Source: Cytophagaceae bacterium (GTDB lineage: Bacteria > Bacteroidota > Bacteroidia > Cytophagales > Flexibacteraceae). Taken from it: a stretch of 64,000 bases of DNA. The position numbers and the translations under genes are program-made. Shown one piece after another: positions 23,254 to 30,898 of the stretch. The stretch lies in contig CANGYH010000003.1 of assembly GCA_947458545.1 (NCBI GenBank), forward strand, positions 1 to 64,000. Direction: 5' to 3'. Every line of letters starts with the position of its first letter. Position 1 is the first letter of the stretch. The notes under the pieces were generated by a model, which saw nothing but the letters and a program-made list of their open reading frames with translations, was not told the DNA's origin and searched no databases.

Positions 23254-26200
23254 ATGGACCTTACCGCTATCCGAGACTATCACGCTACCGTAGACCAGAT
23301 TATTCGCCACGGAGGCTCGCGCAACGAAACCACCGTGCGATCGGCCTTTATCCGCCTCATAAACCGGTATGCACAGCCCAAGGGTCTGGTGCTGGTGGAG
23401 GAGCTGGCTTACAAAACCAAAACGGGCCGCAGCGTGAACCCAGACGGCACCCTGAAGGACAAGCTGCGCCAGGATTGGGGCTACTACGAGGCCAAAGACT
23501 CTAAAGACGACCTGCCCACCGAGGTAGCCAAGAAGTTTGCGGCCGGCTATCCCCAAGACAACATCCTGTTTGAAGACAGCCAGCAGGCTTTCCTCTACCA
23601 GCAGGGCGTGCTCACGATGCGCTGCGAATTGACCGACGAACTGGCACTGGCGGCACTGCTGAACACCTTTGTATCGTTTGAGCGGCCGGAGGTGAAGACC
23701 TTCCGCGAGGCGTTGCAGCACTTTAGTGCCGATGTGCCCCAGGTGACGGACACCCTGCGAACCCTGATCGCCGAGCAGGAGGCGCCGCAGGCCAACCCGC
23801 GCTTCATCCATGCCCGCGATGCGTTTTGGGAGCTGTGTAAGGAGTCCATAAACCCGGCCATTACGCTGGAGGATGTGCGCGAGATGATGATCCAGCACGT
23901 GCTGACGGCAGACATCTTCAATACCGTCTTTGACGAGCCGCACTTCCACCGCGAGAACAACGTGGCCAAGGAGCTCGAGGGCGTGGTAGGCACCTTCTTT
24001 ACCGGCGACGTGCGCCGCGATACACTCGGGCGCATCCAGCACTACTACCAGACCATCAACGCGGCGGCGGCGCAGATTGCCGACCACCATGAGAAGCAGC
24101 GGTTTTTGAAGGTGCTCTACGAGACGTTTTACAAGAGCTACAACCCCAAGGCCGCAGACCGACTCGGCGTGGTCTATACGCCCAACGAGATCGTCCGCTT
24201 TATGGTGGAGGGCACCGACTGGTTGCTGGAAAAGCACTTTGGCCGCCGGCTGGAGGACAAAGGGGTGGAGATACTGGACCCCGCCACCGGCACGGGCACC
24301 TACATCTGCGAGATCATCGACTACCTGGGGCAGACGGAGGCCGGCCGCAAGAAGCTGCCTTACAAATACGCTGAGGAGCTGCACGCCAACGAGGTGGCCA
24401 TTCTGCCCTACTACATCGCCAACCTCAACATAGAGTTTACCTACAAGCAGTGCGTGGGCGAGTACCGCGAGTTTAAAAACCTCTGCTTTGTGGATACGCT
24501 GGACAATGTGGACTTCGACTTCGTAGGCAAGCAAAAGGACCTGTTTGGCAGCGTAAGCGCCGAAAATGCCGAGCGCATACGCCGGCAAAACAAGCGGAAA
24601 ATCAGCGTGATTATCGGGAATCCGCCGTATAATGCCAAACAAGAGAATTATAATTATCAGAATGCTAACCGGGGCTATAAGCATGTGGATAAGCGCATTA
24701 AAGAAACGTTTATCAAACATGGCACGGCCCAGAATCAGATTGTGGTGTACGATATGTACACCCGTTTTTACCGCTGGGCCATGGATAGGCTGGACGACAA
24801 GCAGGGCGTTATTGCTTTTATTACTAACCGCAGCTTTATTGATGGAAGAGCCTTTGACGGCTTTCGAAAGGTTATAGAGCAGGACTTTCAATATGCGTAT
24901 ATTATAGATACGCAATCAGATGTACGAGCCAATCCAAAAATTAGTGGGACAGGGCATAATGTTTTTGGCATACAGACTGGGGTAGCTATAATGTTTTTAG
25001 TGAAAGCTCCTTCATACAACTCGAATAATAATTGTAGAATAGAATATACACAATTGGATGATTTTCTACCAAGGTCGGAAAAAATATCTTGGTTTGGAAA
25101 TAATAGGCTATCTAAAACAGTAACAAGTTTAATTGAAAGTAATAAGAAAAGGGATTGGATAAAACAATCAGATGGGGAATGGGAAAAATTTATCCCGATT
25201 GCAAGTCAGGAGGCAAAGAAGGTGGGAGTAAACGCGGTTTTCTCCCTCTTCTCAAGAGGAGTTGCAACACAACGAGATGAATGGGTGTATGACGAAAATA
25301 CAGATAAACTAGGCAATAAGATCAATTACTTCATTGATACATATAATCGCGCTGTAGACGGCAGTGGTAAAATTGATAACGATATAAAATGGGATAGAGA
25401 ATTGATGAGTTATTTAAAAGCAGGAATAACGAAGACACTTGAACCAGCAAACCTAATTTCTTCGATGTTTAGGCCATATGTCAAAAAATACATGTACTAT
25501 GATAAGCACCTTAACGGTATGACCTATTTGTGGAAGCAAATAGGTCTTAATAACACAATTATTCAATTGAATGGCATTGGAATGGAAGGCAAGGCGTTTG
25601 GCGCTATTGGTTTGTACGGAATGGCTGATGTGCAGAACATGCCAAACGGCCAATGCCTCCCCCTCTATCGCTACGACAAGGACGGCAACCGGTATGATAA
25701 CATTACCGACTGGGCCCTTGAGCAGTTTGAAAAAGCATATGGCCGCGAAGGGGCCTTTGTAAAGCGCGAGAAAACGCCGGAGCAATGGGAAGCCTTGAAA
25801 AAGAGCTTTGTGGCCAATGCGGAAGAGCAACTGGGCCGCAAAGCCACATGGGAGGAGCTGGTAAACCACCCGGATTTCGAGATCGAGGCCATCTACCTGG
25901 GGTCCGGTGGTGAGCCGATGGAGGGTGGATTCGAGCTCACCAAGCTCGACATCTTCCACTACGTCTATGCGGTGCTGCACGACCCAGTGTATCGGGAGAA
26001 ATACGCCCTTAACCTGAAGCGGGAGTTTCCGCGCATACCGTTCTACCCCGGCTTTCAGCAATGGGCCGCCTGGGGCGCTTACCTGATGTACATCCATATC
26101 AACTACGAAACGGCCAAGCCCTATGCCTTGCGTGAAGTAACCCTGGCCCAGGCTGACCCCGATAACCCCGAGCGGGATAAACTGCTGGCCAAGGCAAAGC

Positions 26201-26526
26201 TGACGGCAGACAAGGTAGCCGGCACCATTACGCTAGACGGCTTCACCCGCTTGGAAGGCATACCTCCCGAGGCATGGGACTATAAGCTGGGCAACCGCAG
26301 CGCCCTGGAGTGGGTGCTAGACCAATACAAAGAGAAGACCCCCAAAGACCCCACCATCCGCGAGAAGTTCAACACCTACCGCTTTGCCGATTACAAATCC
26401 CACGTCATCGGCCTTCTACGCCGCGTCTGCCGCGTCAGCGCAGAGACCCAGGCCATCATAGCCCAAATGCAATCCCTACCTGCTGATGCTCGCGAGGCGT
26501 ATGCCGCCTCGGCAGAAGCTGCGTAA
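23254..26526 (+). CDS. Single-chain restriction enzyme/adenine methyltransferase (type IIG/ISP-like)
   Basis: A 1090-residue bifunctional restriction-modification protein. The N terminus has a PD-(D/E)xK nuclease: Pro63-Asp64 and Glu79-Ala-Lys81 in YYEAKD. The methyltransferase follows, with motif I DPATGTGTYICE at about 340 and motif IV NPPYN at about 456, so it makes N6-methyladenine. The C-terminal block around YLGSGGEPMEGGFELTKLDI fits the specificity domain of type ISP enzymes. No helicase domain is present, unlike LlaBIII. The section at about 24640-25640 is conspicuously A+T-rich against its flanks, consistent with an exchanged target-recognition region. It formerly abutted the helicase gene. 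Confidence 0.85.
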   Translation: MDLTAIRDYHATVDQIIRHGGSRNETTVRSAFIRLINRYAQPKGLVLVEELAYKTKTGRSVNPDGTLKDKLRQDWGYYEAKDSKDDLPTEVAKKFAAGYPQDNILFEDSQQAFLYQQGVLTMRCELTDELALAALLNTFVSFERPEVKTFREALQHFSADVPQVTDTLRTLIAEQEAPQANPRFIHARDAFWELCKESINPAITLEDVREMMIQHVLTADIFNTVFDEPHFHRENNVAKELEGVVGTFFTGDVRRDTLGRIQHYYQTINAAAAQIADHHEKQRFLKVLYETFYKSYNPKAADRLGVVYTPNEIVRFMVEGTDWLLEKHFGRRLEDKGVEILDPATGTGTYICEIIDYLGQTEAGRKKLPYKYAEELHANEVAILPYYIANLNIEFTYKQCVGEYREFKNLCFVDTLDNVDFDFVGKQKDLFGSVSAENAERIRRQNKRKISVIIGNPPYNAKQENYNYQNANRGYKHVDKRIKETFIKHGTAQNQIVVYDMYTRFYRWAMDRLDDKQGVIAFITNRSFIDGRAFDGFRKVIEQDFQYAYIIDTQSDVRANPKISGTGHNVFGIQTGVAIMFLVKAPSYNSNNNCRIEYTQLDDFLPRSEKISWFGNNRLSKTVTSLIESNKKRDWIKQSDGEWEKFIPIASQEAKKVGVNAVFSLFSRGVATQRDEWVYDENTDKLGNKINYFIDTYNRAVDGSGKIDNDIKWDRELMSYLKAGITKTLEPANLISSMFRPYVKKYMYYDKHLNGMTYLWKQIGLNNTIIQLNGIGMEGKAFGAIGLYGMADVQNMPNGQCLPLYRYDKDGNRYDNITDWALEQFEKAYGREGAFVKREKTPEQWEALKKSFVANAEEQLGRKATWEELVNHPDFEIEAIYLGSGGEPMEGGFELTKLDIFHYVYAVLHDPVYREKYALNLKREFPRIPFYPGFQQWAAWGAYLMYIHINYETAKPYALREVTLAQADPDNPERDKLLAKAKLTADKVAGTITLDGFTRLEGIPPEAWDYKLGNRSALEWVLDQYKEKTPKDPTIREKFNTYRFADYKSHVIGLLRRVCRVSAETQAIIAQMQSLPADAREAYAASAEAA

Positions 26527-26529
26527 GCC

Positions 26530-26567
26530 CTCCACATGCACCCCCTCTACCAAACGCTGCGGCAGGC
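26530..26567 (+). repeat. 38-bp direct repeat, left copy (duplicated helicase start)
   Basis: This copy matches 27376-27413 at 37 of 38 bases. It includes the first 32 coding bases of the helicase gene (ATGCACCCCCTCTACC onward) and stops where the inserted element begins. It is therefore an orphan 5' fragment of the downstream gene. Confidence 0.9.
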
Positions 26568-27337
26568 CCCCGCTAAGCAAAGTCTCTGACTTTGCTTTAT
26601 GTAGCTGCAAGTCTCTGACTTGCATTCTTCACCTCGCTAACCAAAGTCTCTGACTTGCATTTTCCTTCCACCAAGCGCCCCATCCATCCGTTTGCAGACA
26701 CCCCCTACGTACCGCGCTTATTCCATCGTCAAAGGCTCAGAGATACACTTTTTGACCCTTACGGTGGTGGATTGGCTCGATGTGTTTGTGCGGCCCGAGT
26801 TTGCGCGCCATGTGCTGGAGAGCCTTGCCTATTGTATTACGCATAAGGGTCTACAGCTCCACGCCTGGGTGTTGATGACCAGCCACCTGCACCTGATGGC
26901 CTCGCCACAACAGGGCCATGACCTCTCGGCCATTCTGCGGGACTTCAAGAAGTTTACCGCCCGCCAGATCTTGACCGACCTGACGCAAGCCCGTGTGAAC
27001 GAGAGCCGCGCCCAGGCTTTTTTGAACGCCTTTGGCTGGCACGGAATTCATAACCCCAACAACGAGCAATACCAGCTCTGGCAGGGCGACAACCACGCTG
27101 TTCATGTCCATAGCCGCGACTTTGCCGAGCAGAAGCTGGGCTACATCCATCAAAACCCAGTGGTGGTCGGCTGGGTAGAGGAGCCTTGGCACTACCGCTA
27201 TAGCTCGGCGGTGGATTATATGACCGAGCGGAAGGGGTTGCTGCCGGTTTGTTTGTTGTAGGGGTGATGTGCATGGACGCAAGTCGGAGACTTGCAGCTA
27301 ACCGCTAAGCAAAGTCAGAGACTTTGCTTAGCGGGGG
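26567..27337. mobile_element. REP-bounded element carrying a RAYT transposase
   Basis: A 771-bp unit with perfect 31-bp inverted terminal repeats (26567-26597 and 27307-27337). Each terminus is itself a palindrome, AAGCAAAGTC-TCT-GACTTTGCTT. A second pair of related hairpins (26608-26627 and about 27287-27306, stem GCAAGTC) lies just inside. One gene, a REP-associated tyrosine transposase, is enclosed. The unit plus a 38-base tail (27338-27375) is flanked by a duplicated 38-bp sequence from the helicase gene, so it looks like a recent insertion. Confidence 0.8.
26692..27261 (+). CDS. REP-associated tyrosine transposase (RAYT, Y1/HUH family)
   Basis: A 189-residue single-stranded-DNA transposase of the Y1 group related to IS200/IS605 TnpA. 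The metal-binding HUH motif is THLHLM-like (TSHLHLMA, about residues 64-71). The C-terminal portion KLGYIHQNPVVVGWVEEP and YRYSSAVDY is the standard RAYT block that includes the conserved Tyr candidates. RAYTs nick at REP palindromes, and such palindromes bracket this gene on both sides. The start appears to be TTG at 26692, since no ATG or GTG lies nearby; expression may be low. Confidence 0.88.
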   Translation: MQTPPTYRAYSIVKGSEIHFLTLTVVDWLDVFVRPEFARHVLESLAYCITHKGLQLHAWVLMTSHLHLMASPQQGHDLSAILRDFKKFTARQILTDLTQARVNESRAQAFLNAFGWHGIHNPNNEQYQLWQGDNHAVHVHSRDFAEQKLGYIHQNPVVVGWVEEPWHYRYSSAVDYMTERKGLLPVCLL

Positions 27338-27375
27338 GGTATATGTCTGCTTAGTTAGGTGGCATCTTTAGGCTC

Positions 27376-27413
27376 CTCAACATGCACCCCCTCTACCAAA
27401 CGCTGCGGCAGGC
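27376..27413 (+). repeat. 38-bp direct repeat, right copy (intact helicase start)
   Basis: Right partner of 26530-26567; it contains the functional ATG (27382) and first codons of the helicase gene. The single mismatch lies just before the ATG. Confidence 0.9.
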
Positions 27414-29439
27414 GCAAGACAGGCTCCTCTTTGGGCCCGATGTGGAGCCAGACGAGGCCGATGGCTGGTTGCAGGCCGTGGGGCAGACGCTGGCTCTGTG
27501 CGGGCTGGCCGTGGCGGGGCGGCCCCTGCCACAGGGGGCGTTTGCGGCCCACCCCCAGGCCGACCCCAAGCTGCTGGCCGAGGGGGTAGAGATTGCCCTG
27601 CGGGCCCTGCGCGGCAAGCTGGCCGCCGAGCAAGGGGGGCAGCCGTGGCGGGCCGAGTCTGCCCTGCTGCCGGCGCTGGGCATCTGGCAAGACGCCCTGG
27701 CCCGCGCCTTTCAGAAGCCTGACGAAGACCCGGCGTTTCCGCCCGGCTATGCCGCAGACCCGGCCGTGCGGGCCCTGCTAGACCGCATCTTGCGGCAGCG
27801 GGCCAACTACTTCGTGACGGGCAAGGCGGGCACGGGCAAGAGCACGTTTCTGCGCTACCTCAAAAAGTACGCGCCCCGGGCTACGGTGGTGGTGGCCCCC
27901 AGTGGGGTGGCGGCGCTCAACGTGGGCGGGCAGACGATCCACAGCTTCTTTAGGCTGCCGCTGCGGCCCATGCTGCCCGACGACCAGGAGCCCAAGCGCC
28001 TGCAGAGCGAGCAGTTCCGCCGCCTTTACGACCGGCTGGAGCTGCTGATTATAGACGAAATCTCGATGGTGCGGGCCGATGTGCTGGAGGGCATCTCGCG
28101 GGGGTTGCAGCGCAACCGGGGCAACAGCAAGCCCTTCGGCGGGGTGCAGGTGGTGGTGTTTGGAGACTGCTTCCAGCTCGGCCCCGTGCTGCGCGCCCAA
28201 GAGGCCGAGGCCTACCAGGGGTTCTATGCCGGGCCGTGGTTCTTTCAGGCCCCGGTGTGGGCGCGGGCGCGGTTCCAGACGGTGGAGCTGACGCGGGTGT
28301 TCCGCCAGGCAGACCCTGCCTTTGTGGAGCTGCTCAACCTGGTGCGCACCGGCGAGGCTGGCCCGGCAGACCTGGCCCGCCTCAACGCCCGTACCCAGGC
28401 CGAGCCCGACCCGCTCGGCCCGGAGCCCATGCACCTGACCACGCGCAACAAACAGGCTGAAGACATCAACCTGGCCCGGCTGCGCGCCCTGCCCGGGCAG
28501 GTGCAGCCGCTGGATGCCGTGGTAGAGGGCGAGTTTCCGCAAAGCGCCTACCCGACGGACTTTCGGCTGCAACTGAAGGTGGGGGCGCGGGTCATCTTCT
28601 TGCGCAACGACATGGCCGGCGGCCGCTGGCGCAATGGCACCCTGGCCACCGTAGAGGCCATAGACCCCGAGGTGCTGCAAGTGCGCTTGCCCGACGGCAA
28701 CCTGGCCGAGGTGCGGCCCGAGCTGTGGGAAAACCTTCGCTACCGCTACGACCGTGCCCAGCGCAACATCGCCAGCGAGCGGCTGGGCGGGTTCACGCAG
28801 TTTCCGCTGCGGCTGGCCTGGGCCATCACCATCCACAAAAGCCAGGGCATGACGCTGGACCTGGCCCAGGTAGATCTGGGCCGCGCGGGCAGCTTTGCCC
28901 ACGGGCAGGCCTACGTGGCCCTCAGCCGCGTCCGCAGCCTGGAGGGGCTTTTTCTGACCGAACCCCTGCGCCCCACAGACCTGCTGCTGGAGCCCGAGGT
29001 GCTGGCGTTCTACAAGCAGGCCATTGCCCAGGCCACCCACACGGGGGAGGCCGGGCCGGATGTGCTAGACTTCTTTCTGCGCCGCCCGGGCTTCACGCTG
29101 GCCCTTATAGAGCGGCACCAGCTCCTCCCGCCCGACACGCTAGAGCACTACGGCCCGGCCCTGGCCACGCTAGAGGCACTCCCCCCCGCAGAGCCTGAGG
29201 CTGCCCCGCGCAGCTTCGCGACCCTCTCTATGGCTGAGCTTGCCACGCTGCTGCCAGAAGAAGACCCCCTCATGGCGGCAGACCAGGCCCTGCAACTTGC
29301 CCAGCTCGCCGCCAACCCAACTCTGTGGGCGCGGACGTTGCAACCGCTGTTGACGCCCCTGGTGCACGCCTTCGTTACCGAGCAGGCCCACATGCACCAG
29401 CTGGAGCAGGATAGACAGGCAGAGGGGGAGGGGAGTTAA
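27382..29439 (+). CDS. PIF1/RecD2-like superfamily 1 helicase
   Basis: A 685-residue helicase. A roughly 130-residue N-terminal region precedes the motor: Walker A GKAGTGKST at about 148, motif Ia VVVAPSGVAALNVGGQT, Walker B LLIIDEISM at about 224, FGDCFQLGPV, and motif V/VI AWAITIHKSQGMTLD with YVALSRVRSLEG near the end, all typical of the PIF1 group. Such enzymes unwind forked or G-quadruplex DNA 5' to 3'. The C-terminal 150 residues carry no recognised domain. Before the RAYT insertion it lay about nine bases after the restriction-modification gene. Confidence 0.9.
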   Translation: MHPLYQTLRQAQDRLLFGPDVEPDEADGWLQAVGQTLALCGLAVAGRPLPQGAFAAHPQADPKLLAEGVEIALRALRGKLAAEQGGQPWRAESALLPALGIWQDALARAFQKPDEDPAFPPGYAADPAVRALLDRILRQRANYFVTGKAGTGKSTFLRYLKKYAPRATVVVAPSGVAALNVGGQTIHSFFRLPLRPMLPDDQEPKRLQSEQFRRLYDRLELLIIDEISMVRADVLEGISRGLQRNRGNSKPFGGVQVVVFGDCFQLGPVLRAQEAEAYQGFYAGPWFFQAPVWARARFQTVELTRVFRQADPAFVELLNLVRTGEAGPADLARLNARTQAEPDPLGPEPMHLTTRNKQAEDINLARLRALPGQVQPLDAVVEGEFPQSAYPTDFRLQLKVGARVIFLRNDMAGGRWRNGTLATVEAIDPEVLQVRLPDGNLAEVRPELWENLRYRYDRAQRNIASERLGGFTQFPLRLAWAITIHKSQGMTLDLAQVDLGRAGSFAHGQAYVALSRVRSLEGLFLTEPLRPTDLLLEPEVLAFYKQAIAQATHTGEAGPDVLDFFLRRPGFTLALIERHQLLPPDTLEHYGPALATLEALPPAEPEAAPRSFATLSMAELATLLPEEDPLMAADQALQLAQLAANPTLWARTLQPLLTPLVHAFVTEQAHMHQLEQDRQAEGEGS

Positions 29440-29500
29440 AAATTAAAAATTAAAAATTAAAAATTAAAAATTAAAAATTAAAAATTAAAAATTAAAAATT
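29436..29500 (+). repeat. Heptamer TTAAAAA tandem array, about 9 units
   Basis: Nine perfect copies of TTAAAAA plus TT, beginning within the last codon and stop of the helicase. Same unit and same position relative to a gene end as the array at 21316-21342; both are next to a REP-like cluster. Confidence 0.85.
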
Positions 29501-29513
29501 CTTCTACCCATAG

Positions 29514-29594
29514 CTGTGCAAGGGATTTGACCCCTTTTACTGTGCAAGGGCTGTGCCCTTGTCAGGTGCTCTGGCGAGGCTGTGCCTCGCTTTT
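29514..29594 (+). repeat. REP-like repeat, copy C
   Basis: Contains CAAGGGC-TGT-GCCCTTG, the spacer GTGCTCTGG and GCGAGGC-TGT-GCCTCGC followed by CTTTTGG, matching copy B and the complement of copy A. It lacks the AGCCTGCGG extension. The two hairpin stems are preserved while loop bases differ between copies. Confidence 0.75.
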
Positions 29595-29604
29595 GGGGGG
29601 TGGG

Positions 29605-30726
29605 CTATACGGTTACGCCTTCGTAAATGCCCTCTACGGTTTCGGCGCAGATGTGGTCTACCACGGCCTGGAGGTTCTCGCCGCTTTCGTAGTAGGTGCG
29701 CAATTGCCTGTCGGCCCCGGTGCCGTGGTGGAGCATGTGCTGGATGTAGTTGATCTCGCGGCGGCTGTCTAGGCCATCTACTACGTCATCTACAAAGTCT
29801 AGCAGCTCATAGACCAGGCTGCGGCACTCCACCTCCTCTTGCTTGCCGAAGTCGATCAGCTTGCCGTCTAGCCCGTAGCGGGCGGCGCGCCATTTGTTCT
29901 CGTTGATGAGGGCACGGCGGTAGAGGCGGAAGTTGAGGTTCTGCTGCATCAGCTTGTGGATCTTGGCCACTACGGCCTGCATGAGGGCAGCCAGGGCCAG
30001 GGTCTCCTCTACGCGCATGGGCACGTCGCAAATGCGGAACTCAATCGTCTCGAAGAAGGGGTGCAGGCGGATGTCCCACCAGATCTTCTTGCCGTTGTCT
30101 ATGCAGCCTGTTTTGATGAGCAGGTTGATATAGTTGTCGTACTCGCCGGCAGAAGCAAAGAAATCGGGTATGCCCGTGCGCGGAAACTTGTCGAACACCT
30201 TGGTGCGGAAGCTCTTAAAGCCCGTGTTGCGGCCCTCCCAAAAGGGCGAGTTGGTGCTGAGGGCAAAGATGTGCGGCAAGAAATACCGGCAGGCGTTCAT
30301 GATCTGCAACCCGGTCTCGCGGTCTGGTATGCCCACGTGCACGTGCAGGCCGAAGATGAGGTTGGCCCGGGCCGTATCCTGCAGCTCCTCTACGATGTGG
30401 TGGTAGCGGGGATGGTCTGTAATGGGCTGGTTTTGCCAGAGCGAGAAGGGGTGCGTGCCCGCAGCGGCAATCTTGAGGCCGCTTTGGTCTGCCAGCTCGG
30501 CAATGGTGCGGCGCAGGAAGGTTACCTCGCGCCGGGCGTCGTGCATGTTGTGGCAGATGTTGGTGCCCACCTCTACCACGGCCTGGTGCATTTCGGCCTT
30601 TACCTGCTCTTTGAGCAAGATGCGCCCGCCCTCGATGATCTGCTCCATATGGCTGCGCAGCTCGCGGGTGTGCGGGTCAATCACCTGAAACTCCTCTTCT
30701 ATGCCGATGGTGTAGGTGTACTTCAT
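29605..30726 (-). CDS. YbdK-type carboxylate-amine ligase (glutamate-cysteine ligase 2 family)
   Basis: A 373-residue ATP-grasp-like GCS2 enzyme. The N terminus IGIEEEFQVID carries the metal- and substrate-binding Glu run; GLHVHVGIPD and NSPFWEGRNTGFKSFR follow, and RICDVPMRVEETLALAALMQ is the family C-terminal block. YbdK has weak gamma-glutamylcysteine ligase activity in vitro and its true role is uncertain. The gene stands alone, ending next to REP copy C. Confidence 0.88.
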   Translation of the reverse strand: MKYTYTIGIEEEFQVIDPHTRELRSHMEQIIEGGRILLKEQVKAEMHQAVVEVGTNICHNMHDARREVTFLRRTIAELADQSGLKIAAAGTHPFSLWQNQPITDHPRYHHIVEELQDTARANLIFGLHVHVGIPDRETGLQIMNACRYFLPHIFALSTNSPFWEGRNTGFKSFRTKVFDKFPRTGIPDFFASAGEYDNYINLLIKTGCIDNGKKIWWDIRLHPFFETIEFRICDVPMRVEETLALAALMQAVVAKIHKLMQQNLNFRLYRRALINENKWRAARYGLDGKLIDFGKQEEVECRSLVYELLDFVDDVVDGLDSRREINYIQHMLHHGTGADRQLRTYYESGENLQAVVDHICAETVEGIYEGVTV

Positions 30727-30898
30727 AAGAATAATGATGGGGTTGAGGCGCCGGCGGCGCGTACGGAGGCGGGCTAGAATCCGGTACCAATATAGGACAC
30801 AGGCTGCACCTATCGGGGTTTGGCTTCGCAGCTGCGTTTGGAAAAAGCAAGCGGGTAGGGGGTATTGTTCAAAAAAACGGAGCCAACCCCTGGCAGCC

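Noticed and set aside
23200-24915. 571-codon frame on the strand opposite the restriction-modification gene
   Set aside because: Antisense shadow: the sense frame has nuclease and methyltransferase motifs and the reverse frame has none.
26692-27261. Intact IS200/IS605 insertion sequence
   Set aside because: The transposase has RAYT-type C-terminal blocks, no TnpB is present, and the ends are long inverted REP palindromes rather than subterminal hairpins with a TTAC-type cleavage site.
27778-29040. 420-codon frame opposite the PIF1-like helicase
   Set aside because: Shadow of helicase codons; composition is Gly, Gln, His and Arg rich without motifs.
29436-29500. Possible CRISPR-like array
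   Set aside because: It is a simple seven-base tandem repeat with no spacers and no cas genes nearby.
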